Assembly: GCA_041228335.1 (NCBI GenBank)
Contig: CP166130.1
Span: 496,001-560,000 of the forward strand
Length of the DNA stretch: 64,000 nucleotides
Direction of reading: 5' to 3'
Origin: Alphaproteobacteria bacterium LSUCC0684
GTDB taxonomy: Bacteria > Pseudomonadota > Alphaproteobacteria > Puniceispirillales > UBA1172
Shown: positions 42,285 to 51,330 of the stretch, piece by piece
Layout: the number at the start of each line of letters is the position of its first letter
Position numbering within the stretch: the first letter of the stretch is position 1
Program-made: the position numbers and the translations under genes
The notes under the pieces: model-generated
The model's database searches: none
Told to the model about the DNA's origin: nothing
Seen by the model: only the letters and a program-made list of their open reading frames with translations

Positions 42285-43971
42285 TTTTCACCTCCATATC
42301 AAGCTGAGGCAAATTGACCATCAAAATCTGGCGGATTTCAGGCGATTTTTCGTTCACCGGTGCCACATCCAGCATCGGCGCCGCGCGATTGATGAAACGT
42401 CCCACCGCCGGGGCGGCAACCCAGCCGCCGGTGGCGTAATTGAAGCTGAATTTCTGGCCTTTCGGCTCATCCACCATGACCATGACCACATAGCGTGGCG
42501 CATGCGACGGGAAAGCACCGACAAAGGAGGCGATATTCGCCTTGCGGCTGTAGCCGCCGGTGGTGCTGATCTTCTCGGATGTGCCGGTCTTGCCACCGAC
42601 GCTGTAGCCGCGGGCATCCGCCTTTTTGCCCGTGCCGCGCGGATGGGTTACCACCCGACGCATGATCGGCCTGATCTGCCGGACCGTTTTTTCGGAAAAC
42701 ACTTCTTCGCTGATGGGTGAGGCTGCCCCGCCTTTCACGAGAGAGGGGACAACCCTGGTTCCGTCCCCGATCGTGGTGGCGATGGCGGCGGCAAGATGGG
42801 TCGGCGTGACGGAAAGTCCATGACCATAGGATATGGTCATCACCTCGGCCCGCTTCCAGCGCGACGGCACGATCGGTGCTGCGACCTCGGGGATTTCAAG
42901 AGGCAGGGGCGAAGTCAGGCCGAGGGCATTGATATAGCGTTGCTGGAGCTGAGGGCCGAGGGTGTCGGCAATCCGCGCCGAGCCCTTGTTCGACGATACC
43001 ACCATGACTTCGGCCACGTTGAGCGGGGTCTTTTCGGGGTGGAAATCACGGATCGGGAACCGCCCGACACGAAGCGGGCTGACCACATCGATCATGTCAT
43101 CCAGCGAAAAGACGCCGCTATCCACGGCCATGGCCGTGTTGAAGATCTTGAAAGTCGAGCCGAGTTCATAAACACCTTTGGTGGCGCGATTAAAGAGGGA
43201 ATCCGGGCTGGCATCAGCAAGGTAATTGGCGTCGTAATCCGGCAGCGAGACCATCGCGATGATCTCACCTGTTTCAACGTCCATGACAACGCCGGCCCCG
43301 CCGATGGCTTCGAATTTGGTGATCTGTTCGGTGATCTCATGCCGGAGGATGGACTGGATTGCGATATCGATGGAAAGATGAACATCCTCGCCACGGATCA
43401 GGCGGTCCTGCATGCCAGCTTCGATGCCGGCAATACCGATATTGTCCTTGTTGACGGCGCCGAGGATATGTGCTGCCTCCTGGCGATGGGGGTAGAAGCG
43501 CGTAATTCGCTTGCGGCCATAGACGCCGACAATACCGGCCTTCAGGGTCTTGGCATAGGTGGCAGGCGAAACCTTCCACGATATTTCCGAAAAACGTCCT
43601 TTCTGGGTGAGTTTTGCGAAAATCTCTTCTTCGGTCAGCCCGGGCAGAAGTTCGGCAAGCTGCAGGGTGGCTTCGTAGGGGTTCATCACCTCCGCCGGAT
43701 CGGCGTAGAGCATGAACGCCGGCAGCGAGGTTGCCAGCACCCGGCCCTTGCGATCATAGACCTTGCCGCGAAGAGGGTTGTCATCGCCGGAGAGTCTATA
43801 CCCGCCCGCCCGGGCCTCGACCATGGCCAGCGACACCACCTGCATTGCGATCAGAATAAAAAACGCCATGCCGAGCGAGCCTGCCAGAACAAGGCGTTGA
43901 CGGGCGACTATGCGGGCCTCGGCTGCGGGCATCCTTTTGAGAAGACTGCTGATGGAACGCCAGATGCTCAT
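42271..43971 (-). CDS. ftsI: Penicillin-binding protein 3 (FtsI), septal transpeptidase
   Basis: The 566-residue class B PBP has an N-terminal transmembrane anchor (about 27-50), a pedestal domain starting near LRGKVYDRKGRVLA, and a C-terminal transpeptidase domain. Active-site motifs are S272-T-F-K275, S326-S-N328 and K461-T-G463. FtsI cross-links septal peptidoglycan together with FtsW. The start overlaps the ftsL stop by 4 bp. Confidence 0.97.
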   Translation of the reverse strand: MSIWRSISSLLKRMPAAEARIVARQRLVLAGSLGMAFFILIAMQVVSLAMVEARAGGYRLSGDDNPLRGKVYDRKGRVLATSLPAFMLYADPAEVMNPYEATLQLAELLPGLTEEEIFAKLTQKGRFSEISWKVSPATYAKTLKAGIVGVYGRKRITRFYPHRQEAAHILGAVNKDNIGIAGIEAGMQDRLIRGEDVHLSIDIAIQSILRHEITEQITKFEAIGGAGVVMDVETGEIIAMVSLPDYDANYLADASPDSLFNRATKGVYELGSTFKIFNTAMAVDSGVFSLDDMIDVVSPLRVGRFPIRDFHPEKTPLNVAEVMVVSSNKGSARIADTLGPQLQQRYINALGLTSPLPLEIPEVAAPIVPSRWKRAEVMTISYGHGLSVTPTHLAAAIATTIGDGTRVVPSLVKGGAASPISEEVFSEKTVRQIRPIMRRVVTHPRGTGKKADARGYSVGGKTGTSEKISTTGGYSRKANIASFVGAFPSHAPRYVVMVMVDEPKGQKFSFNYATGGWVAAPAVGRFINRAAPMLDVAPVNEKSPEIRQILMVNLPQLDMEVKNASY

Positions 43972-44312
43972 TCCACCCCCTCAAAAATCGTGTTGCGGAA
44001 CAGCCCTTCGGGCGGGGTGGTCCCTTTGGCCTTGTCGAAAATATCGAGGCTGAGGATGCGATCGGGGGTCACCGGCTCGAAGGAAAGCATTTCCCGGGAC
44101 AGATGCTGGATTCGCGCTGGCCTCGTCAGGTAGGACCAGTCCGCTTCAAGAACCGTGATGCGATCTTTCTCGGCTTCGATCTGCGCGAGAATTTCCGCAA
44201 GCTCCTGTTCCTTTTCGATGGCATGACTTTTGATCATGAACGCGCCAATGCCTGCCGCTACAATCAGCAGGGCACCAAGAATGAAGGAGCGATACTGATA
44301 GAAACCAGGCAT
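43968..44312 (-). CDS. ftsL: Cell division protein FtsL
   Basis: The 114-residue bitopic protein has a short cytoplasmic N-terminus, one transmembrane segment (about 9-27) and a periplasmic heptad-rich coiled coil (about 32-62) with ITVLEADWSYLTRPARIQHLS. These are hallmarks of alphaproteobacterial FtsL, which pairs with FtsB and FtsQ. Primary sequence is weakly conserved, so the call rests on topology and on position between rsmH and ftsI. The ATG at 44312 overlaps the rsmH stop (TAATG). Confidence 0.9.
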   Translation of the reverse strand: MPGFYQYRSFILGALLIVAAGIGAFMIKSHAIEKEQELAEILAQIEAEKDRITVLEADWSYLTRPARIQHLSREMLSFEPVTPDRILSLDIFDKAKGTTPPEGLFRNTIFEGVE

Positions 44313-45265
44313 TACGCGACCTCCTGAAAGCATGGCGCAGCGGTTCGCCGGGCTACCCTGAGCCGGGCGGAACGGGCGCGGGGATTGGCGTTGATCTCGG
44401 CCTCGCCGGGGGTTATCGGACGGCGGTCCCGAAGCTCAAAACTCGGGGCGCGGGCCGGGGCGTCCGGAAGGTGGCGTGAGGGGCGCGGCGCCTGGCCCGA
44501 GCGATCACGCAGGAACTGCTTGACGATCCGGTCTTCAAGAGAGTGGAAGGATACAACCGCAAGGACGCCGCCGGGTTTAAGACAGGTTTCCGCGGCCCTG
44601 AGCCCTTGCCTGATTTCTTCAAGCTCCTCGTTGATGTGAATGCGGATGGCCTGAAAGCTGCGGGTTGCCGGATCAATCTGGCCGGGCCTGGGCTTCGGCA
44701 TCACGGCGCGGATGATCGCGGCAAGTTCATGGGTCCGCTCAATCGGGCTTTCCGCCCGGGCCCGGACGATGGCGCGGGCAATACGGCGGGAGGCGCGTTC
44801 TTCACCATATTCCCACAGGACGCGGGCAAGTTCGGTCTCGCTCGCCGAGTTGACAAACTCCGCCGCGCTGGCGCCCGATTTCTCCATGCGCATGTCAAGC
44901 GGGCCGTCTTCGCGGAAAGAAAAGCCACGCTCGGCCTCGTTGATCTGGGGGGAGGATAGCCCCAGATCAAATACAATTCCATCCAGTGATGGATACCCCG
45001 AAGATGAGGCGAGCGTGGCAAGTTGGGAGAATGGACCCTCGCACAAAGTCATTCTCCCAGGGAGTTTTTCAGCCATGGTTCTGCCATGGGCGATGGCATC
45101 CGGATCGCGGTCGATGGCAACGACATGGCAATCGGCAGATTCGAGAAGGGCAAGCGTATAGCCGCCGCGCCCAAAGGTGGCATCCAGATAGACGGCGTTC
45201 GGACTGGGGCTCATCGCCTCCACCACCTCAACAAGCATGACGGACTGGTGGAGCGACTGGGTCAT
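44312..45265 (-). CDS. rsmH: 16S rRNA m4C1402 methyltransferase RsmH (MraW)
   Basis: The 317-residue SAM-dependent methyltransferase carries HQSVMLVEVVEAM at the start, motif I LDATFGRGGYTLALL, DGIVFDLGLSSPQI and the C-terminal VVSFHSLEDRIVKQF. It methylates N4 of C1402 in 16S rRNA. ATGA overlap with mraZ, as is usual in dcw clusters. Confidence 0.97.
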   Translation of the reverse strand: MTQSLHQSVMLVEVVEAMSPSPNAVYLDATFGRGGYTLALLESADCHVVAIDRDPDAIAHGRTMAEKLPGRMTLCEGPFSQLATLASSSGYPSLDGIVFDLGLSSPQINEAERGFSFREDGPLDMRMEKSGASAAEFVNSASETELARVLWEYGEERASRRIARAIVRARAESPIERTHELAAIIRAVMPKPRPGQIDPATRSFQAIRIHINEELEEIRQGLRAAETCLKPGGVLAVVSFHSLEDRIVKQFLRDRSGQAPRPSRHLPDAPARAPSFELRDRRPITPGEAEINANPRARSARLRVARRTAAPCFQEVA

Positions 45266-45750
45266 GACCCCTCCTTGTCCGGCGCGGCAGATCCCGGCGG
45301 AATGCCCCCAGGCTTGAGAATAAGTTTCGGCAGGCCCTGGCTGCGTGCCACCTCACGCTGGGTGGCTTCGCGCTCACGCCAGGCGGCCGGATTCCACATC
45401 TCAAACAGGCGGCCGACACCGGCAAAGACGATCGTCTCGCTCAGATCCGCAAAAGCGAGAAATTCTTCGGGCAGCATGATCCGGCCCTCGGCGTCGAGTT
45501 TCATTTCCTGCGCGTTGGAGAGCAGGGTCTGGAGCGTCCGTGTTTCCTCGGCCAGCGCATCCATCGTATCGAGCACGTCGACAATCTGCTGAATGCGCGC
45601 CGATCCCTGACCTTCAAGGCAAGGAGAGGTGAGGGATTTTGTAATGATCAGAGGCTGGCTGTTCACCTCAAGCGTCGCCCTGAAGGTGGCGGGTACCGAA
45701 ACCCGTCCCTTGCGGTCGATCTTGTTTTCATAGGTGGACAGAAAAATCAC
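45262..45750 (-). CDS. mraZ: Transcriptional regulator MraZ
   Basis: MraZ is a ring-forming DNA-binding protein with tandem AbrB-like SpoVT domains. In E. coli it represses its own dcw operon by binding TGGGN repeats. The 162-residue protein starts FLSTYENKIDRKGRVSVPA, with the DxKGRxxxP motif, and the second domain has AEGRIMLPEEF. The start is GTG 45750 with GGAC upstream. It is the first gene of the dcw run and faces the TGGGA array at 45788-45862. Confidence 0.96.
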   Translation of the reverse strand: MIFLSTYENKIDRKGRVSVPATFRATLEVNSQPLIITKSLTSPCLEGQGSARIQQIVDVLDTMDALAEETRTLQTLLSNAQEMKLDAEGRIMLPEEFLAFADLSETIVFAGVGRLFEMWNPAAWREREATQREVARSQGLPKLILKPGGIPPGSAAPDKEGS

Positions 45751-45787
45751 GTCTTTAGTCCTAATCGTCGCCTTGTTTCAACGTTGC

Positions 45788-45862
45788 TCCCATAAATTCC
45801 ACTTAAGAAAATTCTATGGGATATTATGGGATATCATGGGATTTAATGGTACGTCAATGGGA
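45788..45862. promoter_or_regulatory. MraZ-box array controlling the dcw cluster
   Basis: On the plus strand TGGGA occurs at 45817, 45827 and 45837, with TGGTA at 45847, all with exact 10-bp period, and another TGGGA at 45858. On the minus strand TGGAA (45801-45797) and TGGGA (45792-45788) lie closer to mraZ. The period and core match the MraZ operator known from E. coli (TGGGN with 5-nt spacers), but the main array is inverted relative to the gene. A TTGACG (45856-45851, minus strand) overlaps the array and could be the -35 element. Confidence 0.75.
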
Positions 45863-46087
45863 AATTGCCAAGGCTGGATAAAAAAGTGTCGCTTTTTCAA
45901 TGAGTTAGACTAAAACTTGAAGAAAATAGATTATGCTATTGAAAAGTAATGATAATTTAACATGTTCACCATATGTTCTCAACTTTTTCAAGGATTTAGG
46001 CTTTTGATGCCGCATTTCGGGCGTATCATGCCCTTCCATCTGTCTTCGGATCTGTCTTTGGAATATGTCCGGGGATTGCGGTAAAAT
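45863..46087. other. AT-rich intergenic stretch between mraZ control region and rnpB
   Basis: This non-coding stretch of about 225 bp is clearly more AT-rich than its surroundings in its first 130 bp. It holds a tandem 12-bp repeat, ATCTGTCTTCGG then ATCTGTCTTTGG (46038-46061), and a weak GGGC-N7-GCCC hairpin just beyond the 3' end of rnpB. No ORF with a ribosome binding site is seen. The mraZ promoter probably lies in its left part. Confidence 0.5.
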
Positions 46088-46464
46088 GGATCAGATGGCC
46101 TGTAAGCCGGGTTCTGTCCCCGCCAAGGCGGGGGATGGCCATTCATCTGGGATGCGGATTGCCCCGCATCTCTAGCGACCTACCCGAACGTCGGGGCGAA
46201 ACCTTCCCCTGAACCCGAAGGCCCGCACGTTCCTATATGGTCTTGCTCCCGGTGGGGTTTACCCTGCCAGTTCTGTTACCAGAACCGCGGTGCGCTCTTA
46301 CCGCACCGTTTCACCCTTGCCATGCGTGCATGGCGGTCTGTTTTCTGTGGCACTTTCCCTGAGGTCGCCCTCGCCGGGGGTTACCCGGCACCGTGGTTCC
46401 GTGGAGCCCGGACTTTCCTCCAGCAGGCGTTGCCGCCGCCAGCGGCCATCCGGCCATCTGATCC
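46088..46464 (-). ncRNA. rnpB: RNase P RNA, bacterial type A
   Basis: The minus strand contains the universal RNase P RNA segments GAGGAAAGTCCGGGCTCC near the 5' end, the middle AGGGTGAAACGGTGCGGTAAGAGCGCACC region, and the 3' GACAGAACCCGGCTTACAG. The ends pair as a 13-bp P1 helix (GGATCAGATGGCC with GGCCATCTGATCC), which fixes the boundaries to within a few bases. RNase P removes 5' leaders of pre-tRNAs. Length of about 377 nt fits type A. Confidence 0.97.
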
Positions 46465-46471
46465 ATGCCCA

Positions 46472-46500
46472 AGACTGATCGCGGAGATGTTTTCTGTCAA
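46472..46500 (-). promoter_or_regulatory. Putative rnpB promoter
   Basis: On the minus strand a perfect TTGACA (46500-46495) is followed after 17 bp by CAGTCT (46477-46472). This would start transcription within a few bases of the P1 helix. The -10 is weak, as is frequent in alphaproteobacteria. Confidence 0.5.
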
Positions 46501-46646
46501 GTCTCATGCACGGAGAGGCGCGCAGAAGGCAATCCCCAGGGGCCGCAAATGAGGGCAGAAGGTGATCACAGGAAAGTGATTTGCCACGGGCTTTGCCGGT
46601 CTTTTACAGTTCGACATCTTCTGTACCAGCAATTTTTGAGCCATCC

Positions 46647-48605
46647 ATGACCACTTCATCCCCCACTTCGCCGCCGCCCGAAACATCTTTTGATATCAGC
46701 GATCAGGACAGGGCAAAACTCCTTGATCTCTTTCAGCAGCATGACCTGCTGGGCGGCACGCGCCTTGCCGAAAAGCTCAAGAAAACCCATCCGACATCGC
46801 TCGTTCTGCGGGTCACTCTCGGCATGGCGTATGATCTGCAGGAAAAGACAGACAAGTCGATTGCCAATTTCGAAGAGGCGCTGGCGCTGGCACCGGAGGC
46901 GGTCGACATCAAGCATAAACTGGCCATGGCGTATTTGAAGGCTCAGCGCCGTGCGGATGCAAACCGTCTCCTGAAGGACGCGCTGGGGTCAGCGCCGGAC
47001 AATATCGAATTTCTGGGGATACTGGCCTCGAATGCGTTTGAGGCCGAGGATTTCGAGGAGAGTCTCAACTATCTCGAGCAGATCAGGGAGCTGGAGCCTG
47101 ACCGGGTGGATATGCATATTTCCATCGGCCAGTGCCTTGTTGCGCTCGAACGAAACAAGGCCGGGATCGATGCCATCAAAAAGGCGGTCGAGCTTGACCC
47201 CGATTCCTTCCAGCCGCTGCTTGTTCTTGGAAAAACGCTGGTGGAATGCGGCAGGTCAAGAGACAGCGTTCCGCATCTGGAAAAAGCCTTTGAGATTGAG
47301 CCGCAAAACATGGAGGTCCTGTGCAGTCTCGCGACTGCCTACAAGGACACGTTCCGGATCGAGAAAGCCATCGATCTGCTTGAAAAAGCCGTGGCTGAGG
47401 CCGTCGAGGACGAGGAAAAGACAGAGGATGGCCCACCGGAAAGCAACATGCTCCGCCTGACGCTGGCAAACCTTTATTCCATCATGGGCCGAAGGGACGA
47501 TGCTTTCGGGCATCTCACCCATGTCGTTGAAACCGACCCGGACAATACCGGTGCGCTCATCCAGCTGAGCCATCTTCCCGATCACTTCTCCCCTGACGAG
47601 ATCCGCAAGAGGCTCGAGCAGATCTATCGCAAGCGCGCCGAGCACAGTTACGAAAAAAAGCGCAAGGTCATCACCGGTTTCGCCCTTGGCAACATCTACC
47701 GGGAGATGGGCGATACCGCAAAGGCGTTTCGCACGTTCAAGGCATCAGGTGCGCTGCAGAAGGAACTTAGCGGTTTCAACATCAGCAAGGCCGAAGAACA
47801 GTTTCGTGACCTGAAAGACGAATTCAGCCATATCACGCCCGAGCATTACGCGGCGAACACCAATCCCGGTGACCGGGAGATCATTTTCATCATCGGCATG
47901 CCGAGATCAGGGACCAGCCTGACCGAACAGATCATCTCATCCCACAGTCGCGTGCATGGCGCGGGTGAGCTCAATTTCATGAACGAAGAAACCGCCGAGC
48001 TGATGTATCTTCTGCCGAAACATCCGGAAGTGCAGCTCGAGCGCAAGGTTTTTGAATCGATCCGGCAGGCGTATCTCGGGCATCTCGAGGAGCTGAACAC
48101 CGACAAGCGGATCATCACCGACAAGATGCCGCATAATTTTCTGCGGCTCGGGTTCATTCTCTGTGCCTTTCCCAAGGCCAAGATCATTCACCTCAACCGT
48201 GATCCGGTGGCGGTCTGCTGGTCATGTTTCTCGCGCTTCTTTCCGGCCCGGGGGATGAGTTTCACCTTTGATATCGAGGATCTGGGGCATTACCACAAAC
48301 TCTATCTTGATCTGATGGAGTTCTGGCGGGAGAAATTCCCGGGCCGTATTTACGAGCTCGACTACAACCGGCTGACCCTCGAGCAGGAAGACGAAACCCG
48401 GCGGATTCTTGAATATTGCGGGCTGGATTGGGAGGATGCGTGCCTCGAGTTTCACCGCAACGAGCGCGGCGTGCTGACGGCAAGCCAGGATCAGGTGCGG
48501 CAGGAAATGTATCAGGGCAGTTCGGATGCGTGGAAAGAATACACCCATCACCTGAAGCCGATGCTCAAAATTTTCGATGCAGGCGGCGTCGAATACGGGA
48601 AGTGA
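46647..48605 (+). CDS. TPR-containing sulfotransferase family protein
   Basis: The 652-residue protein has N-terminal TPR-like helical repeats (about 20-330), then a sulfotransferase domain (about 405-640). The PAPS-binding 5' loop is IIGMPRSGTSLTEQIISS near 413-430. The 3'-phosphate segment is IIHLNRDPVAVCWS. Similar TPR-sulfotransferase fusions are common in marine alphaproteobacteria, where substrates are mostly unknown; protein tyrosine or polysaccharide sulfation is speculative. ATG 46647 is used because the repeats start there; the open frame extends upstream to 46581. Single gene, divergent from rnpB. Confidence 0.88.
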   Translation: MTTSSPTSPPPETSFDISDQDRAKLLDLFQQHDLLGGTRLAEKLKKTHPTSLVLRVTLGMAYDLQEKTDKSIANFEEALALAPEAVDIKHKLAMAYLKAQRRADANRLLKDALGSAPDNIEFLGILASNAFEAEDFEESLNYLEQIRELEPDRVDMHISIGQCLVALERNKAGIDAIKKAVELDPDSFQPLLVLGKTLVECGRSRDSVPHLEKAFEIEPQNMEVLCSLATAYKDTFRIEKAIDLLEKAVAEAVEDEEKTEDGPPESNMLRLTLANLYSIMGRRDDAFGHLTHVVETDPDNTGALIQLSHLPDHFSPDEIRKRLEQIYRKRAEHSYEKKRKVITGFALGNIYREMGDTAKAFRTFKASGALQKELSGFNISKAEEQFRDLKDEFSHITPEHYAANTNPGDREIIFIIGMPRSGTSLTEQIISSHSRVHGAGELNFMNEETAELMYLLPKHPEVQLERKVFESIRQAYLGHLEELNTDKRIITDKMPHNFLRLGFILCAFPKAKIIHLNRDPVAVCWSCFSRFFPARGMSFTFDIEDLGHYHKLYLDLMEFWREKFPGRIYELDYNRLTLEQEDETRRILEYCGLDWEDACLEFHRNERGVLTASQDQVRQEMYQGSSDAWKEYTHHLKPMLKIFDAGGVEYGK

Positions 48606-48645
48606 TGACCCCGGGGCCGGGGAGGCAGCGGCGGAAATGGTGCCG

Positions 48646-50505
48646 CTAGTCGCCGTCGATTTCCTGGCGGAGCAGTTCAAGTTCAAGCCACCGGTCTTCA
48701 AGCCTGGCCAGAAGGGTGCGTTCCTGCCGGACCTGTTCGGCAAGAAGGTTGAAGAGTTCGGCATTGCGGGCAAAAAGATCCGGATCGGCAAGTTTTGACT
48801 CTGCCGCCGCGATGGAGGTTTCAAGTCCGGCAATTTCCCCCGGCAGGGTTTCAAGCGCGTGTTTGTCCTTGAAGCTCAGCCGGGCGGTGCGGTTGGCGAT
48901 GCGTTTTTCTTTCGGGGGCGATTTCGCCGGTTTGGTGCGTTTTCTCTCTTCATTGCGGGTACGGCGTGACAGGTAATCGCTGTAGCCGCCGGCATGGGGA
49001 ATGATCCTTCCCTCGTCTTCGAACACCAGAAGAGCGGTCACGGTGCGGTCGATGAAATCACGATCATGGCTGATGATGAGGACCGTGCCGGTGTAATCGG
49101 CGATGACTTCCTGCAGAAGTTCAAGTGTCTCCATGTCCAGATCATTGGTTGGTTCATCCAGCACAAGGAAGTTGTGGTCTTCGGCAAAAAGACGGGCAAG
49201 CAGGAGCCGGTTCTGCTCGCCTCCGGAAAGTGTCCGTACCCGCTGGGTGACTTTGTACTCGTCAAAAAGGAAATCCTGCAGGTAGCGTTTGACATGAACA
49301 GATCTGCCGCCGATCTCAACGGTATCGCCGCCGCCGGGGCAGAGAACGCTCCACGGCGTATCCTCGCCATTGAGTGAAGCACGCTGCTGGTCGAAATAGG
49401 AGGTCATCAGCCCGAATCCCTCGCGGACGCGGCCGCTATCGGGGTTGATCAGCCCGAGCAGCGCCTTGACCAGGGTGGATTTCCCGATCCCGTTGGGGCC
49501 GATGATACCGATCCGGTCTCCTTTTCGCACCAGCCCGTTGAAATGATTGAGCAGCACGCGGCGATCCGCATCACCGGCCATGGCCTCCGGTTTCTGGCCG
49601 GGGCGGCTGGCCGGGACGGTGACGGTCAGGTCGATCGCTTCAAGCACCATCTGGCCGCCGGATTCAACGGCGGTTGTTTCCATCCTGGCATTGCGCCCGA
49701 GCGGTGCCGCAAGGCGGGCGCGTTCCATCCTCAGGGTTTCAAGCTCACGCATCCGGCCCATATTGCGTTTCCGCCGCGCCGATATACCCTCCCGGGACCA
49801 GCGGGTTTCGGCGGCAATGCGGCGGTCCATTTTGTAAAGACGGGTGGCTTCTTCGGCCTGGATGGCTTCGGCCCAGTCGTAAAAGCCGTCAAACGCCCCC
49901 TGACGCCGGCGCAGCACTCCATGCTCGATCCAGAGCGTGCCATTGCCGATCCGGCGCAGGAAGGCGCGATCGTGGCTGATAATCACCATCGCGCCGCTGC
50001 GTGCCAGCAGCATCTCTTCCATCCAGGTGATGGTGGGCAGGTCGAGATGGTTCGTGGGCTCGTCCATCAAGAGAACATCAGGCTCCTTGACCAGTGCCCG
50101 TGCCAGGGCAACCCTGCGGGCCTCACCCCCGGAAAGCCCGTCCGAAAGCCAGCCCGGATCAAGCCCCATGCGGGTGATCATCGCCTCCGCCCGGTGCGTC
50201 TCGGCAACATAATCACCATCAGATCCGGTGCCGTGCTGAACGATGGAGGCAAGCGACATGCCCCTTGGCAGGATCGGGGCCTGGGGCAGGTAGGAGACCG
50301 TCACCCCCGGGGCAACCCAGAGCGATCCTTCATCGGCTTCGCTCAACCCCGCCATCATCTTCATCAGGGTTGATTTGCCGGCCCCGTTGCGGCCCACCAG
50401 ACAGAGCCGGTCACCGGCGGAGACCGTGACATCGGCATGGCGCAACAGCCACCTGTCCCCAAGATTGACCCCGAGATCGGCTACGCTAAGAAGGTTATCC
50501 GCCAT
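48646..50505 (-). CDS. uup: ABC-F ATPase of the Uup subfamily
   Basis: The 619-residue soluble protein has two ABC ATPase domains. Walker A motifs are GRNGAGKST and GPNGIGKST, signatures SGGEARRVALARAL and LSGGEQNRLLLARL, and Walker B motifs [12 protein letters not shown] and [13 protein letters not shown] basic linker and a C-terminal coiled coil (about 520-619) give the Uup-type C-terminal DNA/RNA-binding domain. It probably acts on ribosomes or branched DNA. It starts 3 bp after the djlA-like stop. Confidence 0.92.
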   Translation of the reverse strand: MADNLLSVADLGVNLGDRWLLRHADVTVSAGDRLCLVGRNGAGKSTLMKMMAGLSEADEGSLWVAPGVTVSYLPQAPILPRGMSLASIVQHGTGSDGDYVAETHRAEAMITRMGLDPGWLSDGLSGGEARRVALARALVKEPDVLLMDEPTNHLDLPTITWMEEMLLARSGAMVIISHDRAFLRRIGNGTLWIEHGVLRRRQGAFDGFYDWAEAIQAEEATRLYKMDRRIAAETRWSREGISARRKRNMGRMRELETLRMERARLAAPLGRNARMETTAVESGGQMVLEAIDLTVTVPASRPGQKPEAMAGDADRRVLLNHFNGLVRKGDRIGIIGPNGIGKSTLVKALLGLINPDSGRVREGFGLMTSYFDQQRASLNGEDTPWSVLCPGGGDTVEIGGRSVHVKRYLQDFLFDEYKVTQRVRTLSGGEQNRLLLARLFAEDHNFLVLDEPTNDLDMETLELLQEVIADYTGTVLIISHDRDFIDRTVTALLVFEDEGRIIPHAGGYSDYLSRRTRNEERKRTKPAKSPPKEKRIANRTARLSFKDKHALETLPGEIAGLETSIAAAESKLADPDLFARNAELFNLLAEQVRQERTLLARLEDRWLELELLRQEIDGD

Positions 50506-50508
50506 GAT

Positions 50509-51234
50509 CTAGCTCAACCCTCTCTCGCCGCGAATGGCATCATAGGCCCGGTTTATTTCAGCCAGCCGGTCGGTTGCGGCACGGATGAACTCCTCCGGCA
50601 GGCCTTCGGCCAGCAGGCGATCGGGATGATTTTCCCGTGCCAGCGCAATCCATGCCGGGCGGATGATCTCATCACCGCAATCCGGATCAAGGCCGAGAAT
50701 ATGATAGGGATTGCCCTTATTGCTGCCGTAAAACATGTTGAGCCGCGCAAAGCCTTTTTCATCATAGCCGAGAATGGCGGCAACCTCGGCAAGATAGAAT
50801 TCTTCGCTCCGGATCAGTTCTCCATCGGCGCGGGCGATGTGAAACAACAGGCCCATGAGCTGATCCAGCACCGGTGAGCCGGGGCTGAACATTTCCGCCA
50901 CCTGACGCGCGTAGCCATCAAAACCATCAGGGGTTTTCCGCGCCAGATCCCAAAGCCGACCGACATTTTCAATTTCCTCCGGCGGGATTTCCACCTTTTC
51001 CCGAAAGGCGAGAATTTCATCGCGGGTGACGTTGCCATCGGCCTTGGCCATCTTGGCGGAAAGGGCGATCAGCGCAATGGTGAACGCCACTTCCCGGGTG
51101 CTGTCCGGCTCAGTGCCGGTCTTGACGGCATAGGTATCGACGGCATGACCGGCAAGCGCGCCGATCAATCCGCCGATAGGGCCGCCCAGCGCGAAGCCGG
51201 CGGTGCCGCCGATGATCTTACCCCATATGCTCAT
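50509..51234 (-). CDS. TerB-like/J-domain protein (DjlA-like)
   Basis: The 241-residue protein has a glycine-rich hydrophobic N-terminus (GGTAGFALGGPIGGLIGALAGHA, about 9-31) that could insert in the membrane. A TerB-like helical domain (about 48-165, with acidic metal-site-like KADGNVTRDE and RADGELIRSE repeats) follows, then a C-terminal J-domain with the HPD motif at 203-205. This is the DjlA architecture, a DnaK co-chaperone. DjlA of E. coli has a longer membrane anchor, so the symbol is withheld. Upstream of uup on the same strand. Confidence 0.88.
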   Translation of the reverse strand: MSIWGKIIGGTAGFALGGPIGGLIGALAGHAVDTYAVKTGTEPDSTREVAFTIALIALSAKMAKADGNVTRDEILAFREKVEIPPEEIENVGRLWDLARKTPDGFDGYARQVAEMFSPGSPVLDQLMGLLFHIARADGELIRSEEFYLAEVAAILGYDEKGFARLNMFYGSNKGNPYHILGLDPDCGDEIIRPAWIALARENHPDRLLAEGLPEEFIRAATDRLAEINRAYDAIRGERGLS

Positions 51235-51330
51235 GTCTTTCTAATTAAAGGCGTTGCCGCATTGCGGCAAGTGCCTAGCCGCGACAAACTTGATCTTGTC
51301 GACGGAGCGGAATGTGATTAGGGTTCTGCC

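Noticed and set aside
40719..42317. 532-codon open frame antisense to murE and murF
   Set aside because: It spans two well-defined Mur ligase genes on the opposite strand. No ribosome binding site or recognisable domain.
46290..46507. Short open frames on both strands across the RNase P RNA gene
   Set aside because: The region is explained by conserved RNase P RNA segments and a 13-bp P1 helix. Translations have no similarity.
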